Assembly: GCA_037974335.1 (NCBI GenBank)
Contig: CM075760.1
Coordinates: 14,936,059 to 15,000,058, forward strand
Length of the DNA: 64,000 nucleotides
Direction of reading: 5' to 3'
DNA from: Prionace glauca
Taxonomy: Eukaryota > Chordata > Chondrichthyes > Carcharhiniformes > Carcharhinidae
Positions 1 through 10,879 of the stretch are shown in pieces. The notes below the pieces were generated by a model. That model had not been told where the DNA came from. It ran no database searches and was given only the letters and a program-made list of their open reading frames with translations. A program made the position numbers and the translations under genes. The number at the start of each line of letters is the position of its first letter. Within the stretch, counting starts at the first letter, position 1.

Positions 1-51
1 TATCCCTATTTTGCAACGGTGCAGATAATGTCGCTCCTTCTTTCAACAGTA

Positions 52-514
52 ATGAGTTTATAGACGGAGGTAACTTAGTTAATCACCATCTGAAACACAT
101 CTAATACTAGCGTGTGCTGAAAGAGACAGTCACATTTGATGTTGTAACTTTTTAAAAAAGATTTGCCTTCATAACAGAGAAATGGCTGAAAAAATATTCA
201 CAGTGACGAGGAATTTCATTAAGCTTTCTCATGCCGAATAAGGGAAAATTGCTTGATTTCAGTTTGTTGCTCAACATTATCCGAACCGCGATGTTAAAGA
301 CATGTTATCATTTCACTGATTTCACCCTCAAATGCGCTCGGTGAAATAAGAAACGCATTTTTTGACGCGCTGACAGGAAAGTTCGCTTTTGACGCCGAGA
401 ACATATTGCCATCTAGTTCAGTCGACAACAGAATTTAATGGGTTTATAGGTGCAGACTAATGTGGTTAATCACCATCTGAAATATCTGATAGCAGTGTGT
501 GCTGAAAAAGACAG
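52..514. repeat. Diverged direct repeat pair in anonymous sequence
   Basis: Two copies of a roughly 78-bp sequence lie at 52-129 and 438-514 in the same orientation, both sharing the run TTAATCACCATCTGAAA and ending in a GTGTGCTGAAA..GACAG stretch. The rest of 1-962 shows no coding region, V segment or transposon I can recognise. The origin of the repeat is unknown. Confidence 0.6.
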
Positions 515-962
515 AAACTAGTGATACTGTTAATGAACTAGGGGAAATAGCGCACATTTCACAGACGATTTTTTAAATCGTTTTTCATCAGTAAGAAACA
601 GGAAAAACCATTCAGACAGATGAGGGAATCGAGTCTCAGTGCGGATCTACTGGACTTTCCTGTAACGGGCCGGATTTATGCGCCTGAATGTTTCAATCCC
701 ATAATAAAAATGGTGGTCAGTTCCCTTGCCTCCGTTGAATTCCTCCCTGTGATGACAGATAGATTCATTTTACCTGCCCGTTCATAGGAGAAAGGGAATA
801 ACCAACACACTGCAGCAGTGCTGCGGGATCAACGGAAATAAAGAGACTTGTGTGGAATTGTAAACAGTGCGGTCATGCTGCAGTTCTGGAATAGGTTTTA
901 CAGAAATAGAATTATGGTCAGTGACATACTAAGTTAGAATGCATTTAGCAGCTACTGTCTTA

Positions 963-1036
963 GTCGCTGTGGCGCAATGGGTCAGCGCGTTCGGCTATGA
1001 ACCGAAAGGTTGGTGGTTCAAGACCACCCAGAGACG
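963..1036 (+). tRNA. tRNA-like gene, anticodon reads ATG
   Basis: A 74-nt cloverleaf can be drawn. The acceptor stem GTCGCTG/CAGAGAC has one mismatch, the D arm is GCGC/GCGC, the anticodon stem TTCGG/CCGAA encloses loop CTATGAA, and the T arm GGTGG-TTCAAGA-CCACC is perfect. The A-box (TGGCGCAATGGG) and B-box (GGTTCAAGACC) suit RNA polymerase III. The loop places ATG at the anticodon, formally histidine, but vertebrate tRNA-His normally uses GTG. The body resembles the tRNA-Arg group more than tRNA-His. It may be a mutated Arg-type tRNA, a pseudogene or a SINE progenitor. No SINE body follows it. Confidence 0.6.
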
Positions 1037-1344
1037 GGATTTCACTATTTTCTCACCGTCAGCATTCACGGGTAAACAGTGGTCAGTTGGCAATGGGTCC
1101 GTGGGTGCCAATAAAAAAAACTCTCAATTGTTACCAGCTGGACTGTTATCTGGTATTACCAACATTATTTAATGACTATTGATTTGAAACATATCAAATT
1201 TAACAATATATGTTCCATTACACCAATAAACTTTTAAAAAAATGCAATTGAAACACGAACTTGAGGCTGAGCATTTGTTCCAATTCCATATCCTTGCTTC
1301 CATTCATTCCCGGATAGAGCATAAATCTGTCGAACCCAAACTGA

Positions 1345-1545
1345 AATGTGTTCAATGATGGAACATCAACACCCTCTGGAGTAGAGAATTCCGAAGATTC
1401 ACCAGCCTTCGAGTGAAGCAATTTCTCCTCATCACAGTCCTAAATCATCAGCGCCTTATCCTGAGATTGTGTCCCCTGTGCTTCAGATTCCCAGATCAGG
1501 GACAATAGTATCTCAGTACCCACCCTTTCAAATTCATAGCATCAT
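1345..1545 (-). mobile_element. CR1-like LINE 3' fragment
   Basis: On the minus strand this resembles the C-terminal end of a CR1-type ORF2 (the 'fFTqRVv..WNSL' region, seen as the 'attccgaagattcaccagcct' stretch on the plus strand). It is short and decayed, and lies between the tRNA-like gene and the first V segment. Confidence 0.45.
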
Positions 1546-1736
1546 AAAAGCCCTGCTGTGTGTTGTCTCAGCCGATCCTGGATTGAATTGGGTGACAGTT
1601 TGATCTGAGGTTAATGTGGTTTCCTCTGGGTTGTGTCTGAGCGGCTGACAGCGCCGCTGCTCAATCTGACTGTTACTTTCTGCGATTCTCCACACAAACC
1701 TCAACAGACTGGAGCACCCAATGATAGGTGTGAAGC

Positions 1737-1775
1737 AGTTTTTGTACGGGGCAGAGACTGATTTCTATCACTGTG
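1737..1775 (-). other. V recombination signal, 23-bp spacer
   Basis: Heptamer CACAGTG (1769-1775), 23-bp spacer and nonamer ACAAAAACT (1737-1745), read on the minus strand immediately 3' of the V exon. This is the consensus 23-RSS of TCR V segments and looks usable although the V exon itself is damaged. Confidence 0.9.
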
Positions 1776-2344
1776 AGACTGAAAGCGCAGTAATAGCGGC
1801 CAGCGTCAGTCAGCTGCAGGCTCGAGATGGTTAAAGTAGTTAATTTAGCCGAGGTCTGGAGATCAAGAGAGAAACGGGGTCCAAAACCTTCCCCTCTGTC
1901 TTCTCCTGCATTCCAGGAATTTTTCCATATAATGAACTGCAAATTCTTCTGTGGCTGCTGTCTGTACCAATATAAGACATAGTCGCTTGCTGTAGTGCTG
2001 TAGGTACGTCGGATAGTCACCGTTTCACCTTCTCTCCCCTCTGAAGACTGGGGCTGAGAAACAAAATCTCCATCACTCGGATCTGTAACATGTTCAAGAA
2101 GAGGAAAAAAAATCTAAGTATTGGACTTGCTGCTGAAATAATATTCACACTTTATATTCACCGCGACATAACTGGAGTTATGAAATAAAAACAAATGATG
2201 GTGGAAATACACAGCAGGGTCAAGAACCACCACTGGGGAGAAGCAGAGCTAAAGGTTCACATCGCGATAACATTTAACCAGATTGGAGTCATCCTTACTG
2301 ATAAGAAACAGCCCGAACACAATGCAGACAGTGAGGAACTCCAT
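1776..2344 (-). pseudogene. TCR V segment lacking first conserved cysteine
   Basis: Leader exon 2299-2344 starts ATG GAG TTC CTC ACT and ends at a GTAAGG donor. The V exon 1776-2082 follows a TGTTACAG acceptor. The translation has the Ig V pattern: YVLYWYRQQPQ (Trp41), then a long FR3 ending TDAGRYYCAF (Cys104). Where the first invariant cysteine should be it reads TIRRTYS. The sister copy at about 21-23 kb reads TIGCTYS, so Gly-Cys became Arg-Arg here. Without Cys23 the intradomain disulfide cannot form, so a stable receptor is unlikely even though frame, splice sites and RSS are intact. It belongs to the same duplicated unit as the LINE-split V at 20982-23244. Confidence 0.85.
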
Positions 2345-2604
2345 GGTGGCTGCAGAGCCCGAGGCTGTGACTAACCTTTAAAACCCCAAGCACTGCCGGA
2401 ACAGAACCTGATTTTACAGTCACTTTCTGATCTCAAAGTTCCCGTCCAATCAACTATTTGCAATCTACCCGTCATAGATTGAGATAAGGTTTCAATGAGT
2501 TTCAGTGATCAGCTGAAGCTCTTTGATCTTCACTATTACATATCTGAGACTCAGTGACTGAGTGGTTACAGTGTGTGGTGAGAGGGAAGAATCAACTTCA
2601 CTGA

Positions 2605-3310
2605 CAAGGCCATAAGAGATAGGAGCAGAATTAAGCCATTCGGCCCATTCGTGCCTATTCCAGCATTCAGTCATGGCCGACATGTTTAAAATCCCTACAG
2701 AATCAGAGAATCCCTACAGTGCACAAGGAGGCCATCCGGCCCATCTAGTCTGAACCTGCCACAATTCTGAACCGAACACCCCAAGGATGTTGATTGGGTT
2801 GATTAGCCACGGTAAATTGCTCCTTAATGTCAGGGGGATTAGAAGGTAAAGGTGTGGGGTTACGGGGACAGCACAGGGCCTGGGTAGGATTGTTGTCGGT
2901 GCAGGCTCGATGGGTCAAATGTCCTCCTCCTGCACTGTACGGATTGTATTCTATGATTCAATCCCACTCAGGCCCATTACTGTAACGCCACATGTTTACC
3001 ATGCCATCCCCCTGACACTAGGGTCAATTTGTCATGGGCATTCAATCTAACCCGCGTATCGTTGGACCGAGGGAGGAAACAGGAACATCCGGAGGAGACC
3101 CACACAGACAGGAGGAGAACGTGCAGACTCCACACAGTGACCCGAAGCTGAAATCGAACCGGGTCCCTGGCGCTATGGGGCAGCAGTGGTAATCACTGTG
3201 CCATAATGCCGCTCCTGTGCGATTTCTCGACCCCAATTTCGTACTCCGACCCCATAATCTTTGGTCCGTTTTCCAAGCAGAAATCCATCTATCTCTGACT
3301 TAAACATAAT
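2605..3310 (-). mobile_element. SINE (2699-3214) nested in a LINE 3' end
   Basis: A roughly 515-bp tRNA-derived elasmobranch SINE lies on the minus strand. Its 3' end begins near 2699 ('aatccctacagtgcacaagg') and its tRNA-like head ends near 3214. CR1-like LINE 3' sequence flanks it at 2605-2690 and 3215-3310. The same nest, at the same point, sits 5' of the other copy of this V (23490-24455), so it was inserted before that V unit was duplicated. Confidence 0.75.
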
Positions 3311-4530
3311 GATCTGTCCTCTATTTCTAAGATATCCATGGCTGATTATCTCTTTTTCTACAGTCGTTCCTTACCACTGGTATATACTTTTGCTGAGCAG
3401 TGTCAAAGATCGCTTTGAAAGTCCTCCACTGTTCCTCAATTGTCCCACTATAAAGTTTTTGTTCCCAGTCTACCTTCACCAATTCCTCCCTCTTCCCTTT
3501 GTCGTCTCCTTGTTTGAGCAAAAAAATAGTGGTTTTGGATTTAACCTTCTCGTGCTTCATCTGTATTTTAAATTCAACCGTAGTGAGATCACTTCTTCCA
3601 AGAGGATCCCTAACTGCAAGATCATTAATTGTTCCATCTCATTTACAGGACCAGATCTAGGATAGCTTGCTCCCTTGTAGGTTCCATTGAATACTGTTCA
3701 AGGAAGCTATTGCAGATCCATTCTATGAACGCCTCCTCGTGGCTGCCTTGACTGACCTGGTTTGACCAATTGATATTTAGATTAAAGTCCCCCATGATAA
3801 GTGCTGTACCATTTTTACATGCATCAGTTATTTCTTCGTTTAATACTCGCCCCACTATGATGTCATTATTTGGCAGCGTACAGACTACGCCTAGCAATGA
3901 CTCTTCACTATTTCTAATCTCCACTCAAATGGATTCAATCTTTTCTCCATAAAACCTATGTTATTTCTCACTACTGCCCTGATGTCATTCTTAAAATTCA
4001 GGTACAGCACCTCATTTACCTTTCTGTCGGTCCGTTTGAACAGCCTGAATCCCCTGGATATTTAACTCCCAGTTGTGACCATCCTGCAACCACGCCTCTG
4101 TAATGGCCAACAAATCATACTTGTTCGCAATGATTTGCGCTGTCAACTCACTTACCTTGTTTCGAATACTACGAGCATTCAGATAAAGTGGCTTTATACT
4201 AGTTTTTATAGTTTCTTTTTGAATTCTAACACTTCCATGAAGAACATCTCCTGAGTTCTCCTTCCTCTTAACCTTGTTCCTGATTATTGACGTAGTTGGA
4301 TCATTGTCCCCACATTTTGTCCTTTCTCCCTCCTTCTCGGATTCCTTACATAGGTTCCCGTCCTCCTGACTGACTGCCCAGTGTTTTCAGGGATTATCCC
4401 ATTCTCCTTTTTATAATTCAGCTGGAAAATTAACAACCTCATATCCTCTGCCAGCAATCCCATATCCAAGGAGTATTGAAAGATTATCGTCAGCAAACCC
4501 ACTATTTCCACTATTTCTGCCCTCAGTGAT
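3311..4530 (-). mobile_element. CR1-like LINE, ORF2 endonuclease region
   Basis: On the minus strand this encodes pieces of an APE-type endonuclease of a non-LTR retrotransposon. An N-terminal LYLNARSIRNKVSELTAQ-like stretch lies near 4180, and LLGVVCTLPNND...MGDFNLNINW...FLEQ...PTREQAILDLVL lies at 3643-3924. Then comes the linker reading TIEEQWRTFKAIFD..IPVV at 3327-3560. The frame is broken several times and no reverse transcriptase follows, so this is a decayed 5' fragment. Confidence 0.75.
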
Positions 4531-4784
4531 CATCATATATCCCACACCAGTGAAGAAATATTTGATTGTGATATAAAATGTTTTGGATTGAAATGTGTTA
4601 ACTGAACTTGTTTGTTCTGTGACTGTAATTAATGTCAGTCTCCATGGATCCCAAATGTGCCACTGGAGGGTTTCCCTTTTTCATTAATAAGGGCCTCCTT
4701 TCAGAGTGATACCCCATAATGTTAGCAGCAGGATCAACTCTGGTACTGACAGGAACCAACCGTTCCAGAAAGAGGGGGAAGTAC

Positions 4785-4994
4785 GATCGGAGTCTGAGAA
4801 CAACAGACTGGAATCTTCCAACAGTGTATCAGAATCTGAGAACAAGAGGTTGGAAGCTTCCAATAATGGATCAGAATCTGAGGACAATGGATTGGAATGT
4901 TACAACAATGGATGAGAATCTCAGAACAATAGAACGGAATGTTACAACAGTGAATCAGAATCTGAGAATAAAAGATTGGAATGTCCCACTAATG
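4785..4994 (+). repeat. 42-bp minisatellite, about five units
   Basis: Units starting near 4785, 4827, 4869, 4911 and 4952 repeat ATCAGAATCTGAGAACAA followed by a GATTGGAATGTT..AACAATGG-type half. The period is 42 bp, a multiple of three, so all units stay in one frame. The array ends exactly where GPCR exon 1 begins and is open in the same frame as that exon (recurrent MDxNLRT.xxWNVTT). It could be 5' UTR or a lineage-specific N-terminal extension. Most other GPR139-like proteins start close to the later ATG. Confidence 0.8.
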
Positions 4995-5130
4995 GACAGG
5001 GGTTTATCCCAGGCACTGTTATATCTTTCTGAATATAGTGATTGGCTGTCCTTAGCACTGCGGATCTACTTTATACTTCACATTATTCAAGCAGGTTACT
5101 ATCCCACCCTGGCTATTGTTGGTGTCCCTT
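4992..5130 (+). CDS. GPR139-like orphan GPCR, exon 1
   Basis: The exon encodes MDRGLSQALLYLSEYSDW then a hydrophobic stretch ending GYYPTLAIVGVP, which matches the N-terminus and start of TM1 in GPR139-type receptors. It ends at a clean GTAAGT donor (5131) in phase 1. Joined to exon 2 at 15998 the junction codon is T+TG (Leu), giving GVPLNIVTIVIL, the expected TM1 sequence. The chosen ATG (4992) gives 346 residues in total, close to the family's usual length of about 350. In-frame ATGs also exist in the 42-bp repeat array just upstream, so a longer N-terminus is possible. The pairing over a 10.9-kb intron is inferred from frame and homology. Confidence 0.75.
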
Positions 5131-5320
5131 GTAAGTATCCCCTATCTCTTATTTATTGGGCAAACTATTTAACTTCATGTCTATTCTTGCCGTTTACTTT
5201 GTTGAAGATGGAAGCCATTGTTTTCTGTTCCCATCACAAACTCTGTTCCCGGCCCACCTGACTTCACTGCCACCCCCCAGCCCATATCGGATTTGGGATG
5301 AGCCCATACACATGATTTTA

Positions 5321-5648
5321 GGTGGCATGGTGGCAGAGTGGTTAGCAGTGTTGCCTCACAGAGCAGGGACACGTGTTCGATTCCCAGTTTGGGTCATTGT
5401 CTGTGTGCAGATTGCATGCTCTCCCCGTGTCTGCGTGAGTCTCCTCCAGTTTCGTCCCACATTCCAAGGATATGCGTGTTAGGTACACCGGCTGTGCAAA
5501 TTTCTCCCTTACTTTCCCAGGATTCGTAGGTTAGAAGGATTAGCGGGATAGATAAGAGGGGTTACTGGGATACGGCCTGGGTGGAATTCTGGGTCTGCAG
5601 ACTCGATGGGCTGAATGGCCTCCTTCTGCACTGTAGGATTTTATGATT
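5321..5648 (+). mobile_element. tRNA-derived SINE
   Basis: An almost complete SINE. Its head is tRNA-like (GGTGGCATGGTGGCAGAGTGG, then a B-box-like GTGTTCGATTCCC), followed by the conserved body (CTCCCCGTGTCTGCGTGAG, CTCGATGGGCTGAATGGCC) and a 3' end CTGCACTGTAGGATTTTATGA. It lies at the start of the GPCR intron. Confidence 0.8.
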
Positions 5649-6252
5649 TCTATCTGTAAGCCTTTTGATTTGAAGGGATTTCTGTCCCCATATTCTCTCC
5701 ATCTCCAATCCAGTTCACAGCCATCTCCACCACAGTAGACATTTCCATCTCTGCATCAGACCAGCTACTGAATAAATCCTTGCCTGTATCATAGGTAAAT
5801 CCCGACTAGATTATTCCACCGTTCACATAGCTCTTGTTACAATGCTGCAAAAACATCACATCATCTGAAATCCTGTTTCCCATCCCTTAACTCTCACGGT
5901 GCTGCATTCACCCATTATCACTGTCCCACATCTGTCCCCGTTCTGGCAGAAGCTCCATTTTAATATTCTCATTATTAAGTTTGGATCCTTCCATGGTCTC
6001 ACTCCACCAATTAATCTAATTTCCCTGCCCATTTCCCATATCCCTGTAAAAGGATCCCATTCAGTTACTTATCCAATTCCCTCTTTAAAGTCAATATGCT
6101 TCACTCTCTATCTCTCCCTGCCGATGGAGCCGGATTTATAATACTTAAAACCACAAAACAGTGCGGGGCATGCAGTTATTTATTGCCTAAAATAGAATCT
6201 CTTGGACAGAAGTTTGAGAACAGGAAACAAGACGCAGGAATAAATGGGCCAA
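5649..6252. other. GPCR intron, anonymous sequence
   Basis: No open coding region, V segment or recognisable repeat. Short open frames at 5899-6332 show no family features. Confidence 0.5.
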
Positions 6253-7400
6253 AGAATCATAGAATCTACAGCATGGAGACAGGCCCTTGGCCCAAACTGC
6301 TCCACGTCGACCAAAATGTCCATCTAAGCTAACCCCATTTGCCTGTATTTGGCCCATATCCCTTTAAACATAAGAACATAAGAATTAGGAGCAGGGGTCG
6401 GCCATTTGGCCCCTTGAGCCTGCTCCGCCATTCAATGAGATCATGGCTGATCTTTTCGTGGACTCAGTTCCATTTATCCGCCCTCTCACCATAATCCTTA
6501 ATTTCTTTACAGTTCAAAGATTTATCGATCCACGCCTTAAAAGCATTAAATGAGGTGGTCTCAACTGCTTTACTGATCGAGGAATTCTACCTTTCGTATC
6601 GATATATCTGTCCAAATGCCTTTTAAATTTTGTCCGTGTCCTGCCTCAACCACTTACTCTGGCAGCTCATTGCACATACGTATCACCCTCTGTTTAAAAA
6701 AATGTTCCAAAAGTTCCCATTAATTATTTCCCCTTTTAGGTTAAACCTGTGCCGGTTAGTTCTCGAATCCCCAACCCGGGGAAAACTTTGAGTGCATTCA
6801 CCCAATCCATGCCTCTCGTGATTTTATACTCATCTATAAGATCACCTCTCAGTCTCCTATGCTACAAAGAGAGAAGTCTAGTTTGTACAATCTCTCCATA
6901 TAATTCAGTCTTTTGAGTCCTGGCAACATCCTTGTAAATCTCCTGTGTGCTGTCTCCAGTTTAATAACATTTTTCCTACAGCAAGGCGACCAGAACTGAA
7001 CACAATACTCCAGGTGCGGTCTCACCAACACCCTGTACAACTGCAGCATGACTTCCCAATTTCTATACTCAATGCCCTGTCTGATGAAGCTCAGCATTCC
7101 AAAATCCTTCTGCACTGCCTTATCTACCTTTATACAACAGTGCACCTGAACTCCAGGATTCCTCTGTGCCAAAATATTCCCGAAGATCCTACCATTTACT
7201 ATGAAAGTCGAACCTTGATTTGACTTTCCATAATGTAACGCCTCACACTTATCTGTATTGATCCCCATTTGCCATTTCTCGGTAGACTTCCCCAGATGAT
7301 CAAAGTCCTGCTGCAATTTTTGATAACGTTCCGCGCTGTCGACAATAGGACCTATTTTATTGTAATTTTCTAATTTTGTAATGTGACAAGTAGTGCACCA
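6253..7400 (-). mobile_element. CR1-like LINE with a second LINE nested inside
   Basis: The outer element (6253-6366 and 6588-7400, minus strand) encodes a decayed reverse transcriptase C-terminus, including QGIEYRNWEVMLQLYRVLVR and a following HLEYCVQFWSP. The inner element (about 6367-6587) is a truncated LINE 3' end with the ATAAGAACATAAG tail of the family seen at 10328, 11977, 13219, 40105 and 61001. Outer-element sequence resumes directly after it, so the inner insertion is younger. Confidence 0.7.
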
Positions 7401-8035
7401 CAGGGATCGTCGAAAAGAGGGATCTTGGAGGTCAGATGTACTGTTCTCTGAAGGTGAAGTCACAGTTAGATAGGGCAATGAAGAAGGCTTCTGGCATGCT
7501 GGCCTTCATCGGTCAGGGCATTGATTATAGAAGTTGGGAAGTTATGTTACTGTTGCACAGGACATTGGTGAGACTGCGCCTGGAGTATTCTGCTCGCCTT
7601 GCTATAGGAAGAATGTTATTAAACTGGAGACAGTGCAGAAGACATTTACAAGGGTGTTGCCAGGACTCAAAGGACTGAGTTATAGGGAAAGACTGGACAG
7701 GCTAGGACTTATTTCATTGGAGCGCAGGAGACTGAGGGGGATCTTGTAGAGGTGTATGCGATCATGACAGCCATGGATAGGGTAAATGCGCTTAATGTTT
7801 TTCCTAGGGATCAGTGCTGGAGCCTCGACTTTTTGCAATTTATATGAATGACTTGGATGAAGGGACTGAAGGTACGGTTGCTAAATTTGCTGACAACAAT
7901 AGAGAGGAATTAAATTGTGAAGTGGATTTGAGGAGGCGACAAATTGAAGTAGATAGGTTAAATGAGTGGGAAAACTGTGGAAATTGGAACCAAAAACAAA
8001 ATGCTGGAAAATCTCAGCAGGTCTGGCTGTATCTG
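7401..8035 (+). mobile_element. CR1-like LINE fragments, plus strand
   Basis: Two plus-strand ORF2 pieces. One reads KKASGMLAFIGQGIDYRSWE and then LRLEYSAR (7436-7678), with LERRRLRGIL after it. A piece near 7800-7900 reads GSVLEPRLFAIYMNDLDEG, the reverse transcriptase segment before the catalytic FADD. The order is not that of an intact element, so these are rearranged or separate insertions, placed tail to tail with the previous LINE. Confidence 0.6.
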
Positions 8036-8200
8036 TAAGGAGAGAAAACAACTGATGTTTCATGGCCAGATAACCCTTTGGACGCAAAACATCAGCTCTA
8101 TTCGCTTCCGATAGATGCTGCCAGACTTGTTGAGATTTTTCACCATTTTCTCTTTTGATTTCAGATTCCAGCATCCGCAGTAATTTATTTTCTGCCCTCA
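8036..8200. repeat. Short dispersed repeat fragments
   Basis: Includes an 'aaatctcagcaggtctgg' motif (just before, near 8010) and its reverse-oriented partner near 8115-8180, a common interspersed sequence in fish and shark genomes. A related stretch occurs at 55811-55890. The class is unknown. Confidence 0.4.
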
Positions 8201-8945
8201 ACAACAGATGAGAAATATTAATTTAGGATCTCATTCATCTTTCGTGGATCCGCACATAGATAACCTTGTTGATCCTTAACAGAGCCTATTTTCTCCCTTA
8301 TTACTCTTTTATTCTTTATGTATTTGTAGAAGCTCTTTGGATTCTCCTTTGCGTCATCTACCAAAACAATTTCATGTTCCCTTTTTTCCCTCCTGATTTA
8401 TGTCTTAACACCGGTCCTCCACCCCCTATAATCTTTAAGAGATTCACTTGATCCCAGCTGTCTATGTACGTCAAATGCCTCTTTCTCTTCTTGACCCTCA
8501 ATATCTCGACTCATCCAGGGTTCCCTGCTTCTGCCAGGCTTGCTCTTCACTCTAAGAGGAATGTATTTACCCTGAACCCTGATTAACACACCTTTGAAAG
8601 CATACCACTTACCAGATGTCCCTCTGCTTTCCCACAGACTTCCTCAATTAACTTTTGAAAGTTCCTGCCTGATATAATCAAAATTGGCCTTGCCCCAATT
8701 TGGAATTTTAACTTTGGGACAGACCAATCATTGTCCATAGCTATCTTAAAACCAAGAGAATTATGGCCATTGGTCCCAAAGTGATTCCCCACTCACACTT
8801 CTGTCACCTGCCCTTCCTTATTTCCCAAGCGGAGGTCAAGTTTTGCCCCCTGTCTAGTTGAGCCATCCACAAACTGAATGAGAAACTCCTCCTGAATACA
8901 TTCAACAAAATACTTCAGATTAAGCTCCTCACAAAGATTAAATTT
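8201..8945 (-). mobile_element. CR1-like LINE, endonuclease-RT linker fragment
   Basis: On the minus strand it reads KGKYIPLRVKSKPGR.REPWMSRDI and then DDAKENPKSFYKYIKNKR, the region between endonuclease and reverse transcriptase in CR1 ORF2. It is interrupted and 3' truncated. Confidence 0.65.
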
Positions 8946-8974
8946 AAAGGGGAAGTCATGGCAAGAGAACTCAA

Positions 8975-9545
8975 ATCCATCGTGCGAACAAAGAACAAAG
9001 ATACAGCACAGAAACAGGCGTTTGGGCCCTCCAAGTTGTCACTGACCATTCTGGTGACAGAACTAAAACCCTTCCAGGGACCATGTCCCTCTACTCCCAT
9101 CCCATTCATGTATTTGCTCACACGCTCCTTAAAAGTTGCTTGCTTTTCTGCTTCCACTATCTCCCTTCGCAGTGAGTTCCAGGCACCCATCACCCTCCGT
9201 ATAAAAAAAATGCCTCTGAACTTTGTCTCTTGCACCGCAAAAATATGCCCCCAGTAATTGACTCTTCGACTCTGAGAAAAAAGCTTCTCACTATCCATTC
9301 TGTCCATGTCCCTCGTAATTTTATAGACTTCTGTCAGTTCGCCTCTCAACCTGCGTCATTCGAGTGAGAACAAACTAAGTTTGGTCTCTGCTCTCCTCGT
9401 AGCAATTTCTCCCAGACAAGACAACATTCCGGTAGATCTTTTCTGTACCCTCTCCAAAGCGCCCACATCCTTCTGGCAGCCTGGCAACCAGAATTGAACA
9501 CTGTCTTCCAAGTATGACTTTGCATGCTACCTGTGTTCCATATGG
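8975..9545 (-). mobile_element. CR1-like LINE 3' end
   Basis: The minus strand encodes the ORF2 C-terminus (RGELTEVYKITRDMDRMDSE, then FFIRRVMGAWNSLRREIVEA), followed by a non-coding 3' end. It is a different subfamily from the ATAAGAACAT-tailed elements. Confidence 0.65.
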
Positions 9546-9589
9546 GAATGCGGGGACATAGCCAGTGCGTCGGCCTAGCATGGGTGCAT

Positions 9590-10327
9590 GAAGTGTCTTC
9601 AGCTGCGCTCTTTCCACAACCGTTCACTTCCTCCACTGCCAACAAACAGTGATAGCCGTGTGTGCCATCGTCAAGATGCACCACAGGAACTCACTAAGGC
9701 TCTTGGAAGTTCGGGTTTCGGAACTGGAGCGGCACCTAGCGATGCTGTGGAGTATCTGCGAAGCAAGAATATCGTGGCCACAACAATAAGAGAGGCAGTC
9801 ACACCACACGGTAAGATTCCACAGACAGGAAGGGAATGGATGACAGACAGGCAGAGAAAGAGGATAACAGTCAGGCAGAGAAAGAAGAGAACAATTCCCT
9901 ACTCAATAGATATACTATTTGTGATCCCTGTTGAGACGAAAGGTCTCTCAAGGGAAAACAGCAAAGCTAAGTATCATTGAACTGGAGTCAGTTCTGCGGC
10001 AGAGTGAAATAGGAAAAATTATGGCAATGCAACAATTATGGGGGATTCATTTGTAACAGATAGTTGTTTCTGTGTCGCAAACGAGACTCCAGTATGTTGC
10101 CTCCTTGATGCCGGAGTCAAGGATGTTTTAGAGCCGTTGCAGGATATGCTGGAGGGGGACGGTGAACAGCCAATGTTGTGGTACATATTGGTACAAATGA
10201 CATCGGTAAATAAAAAGTGGTGAGGTCCTTGAAGCGGAATATAGGGAGTTCGGAAGAAAGTTGAAAAGCAGAACCGGAAATGTGGCGATCTCAAGAATAT
10301 TACCAGTGCAACGTGCTGCTCAGAATA
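9590..10327 (+). mobile_element. CR1-like LINE ORF1 remnant with esterase-type motif
   Basis: The plus strand carries a GDSFVTDSCFC stretch near 10040 and, in a shifted frame, VVHIGTNDIGK near 10180. GDS...HVGTND blocks are the hallmark of the SGNH-esterase domain in CR1 ORF1. An open stretch upstream (9588-9980) may be the ORF1 N-terminus. A frameshift separates the two motifs. A truncated LINE 3' end abuts it at 10328. Confidence 0.55.
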
Positions 10328-10785
10328 GAGGCTGAATAAACTAGGCTTGTACTCGTTAGAGTTTAGAAGAATGAGGGGAGATCTCATTGAGACGTATAAG
10401 ATGATGAATGGGATGGATACGATAGAGGTGGAGAGACTCTTCCCGCTCATAAAAGACAGTAGGACTAGGGGGCACAGCCTCAAGATAAAGGGGGTGGGGC
10501 GGTTTAGAACAGAGTTGAGGAGGAACTTCTTCACTCAAAGGGTGGTGAATCTCTGGAATTCTCTGCCCGTTGAAGTGGTGGAGGCTGCCTCGCTAAATAT
10601 TTTTAAGAAACGGGTTGATGGGTTTTTGATAAGAGAAGGGATTAAGGGTTATGGGGAGAGGGCAGGAAGGTGGAGCTGAGTCACGACACATCAGCCATGA
10701 TCTTATTGAACGGCGGGGCAGGCTCGAAGGGCCAGATGGCCTACTCCTGCTCCTATTTCTTATGTTCTTATGTTCTTATTAGCAG
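10328..10785 (+). mobile_element. 5'-truncated LINE with ATAAGAACAT-type tail
   Basis: Encodes the ORF2 C-terminus from LNKLGLYSLEFRRMRGDLIE to a stop after GYGERAGRWS, then a short 3' UTR and a TTCTTATG-type tail. The same truncated family recurs at 11977, 13219, 40105 and 61001. The frame is nearly intact, which suggests fairly recent insertion. Confidence 0.8.
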
Positions 10786-10879
10786 GATATCTCGGATGAA
10801 CTTCCAACAGAGGAAATTCTCGGAGCAGTGACTCAGTCACTTCGACTGTACTGTGGGTATTCACAGAACCCTCCAGTGA

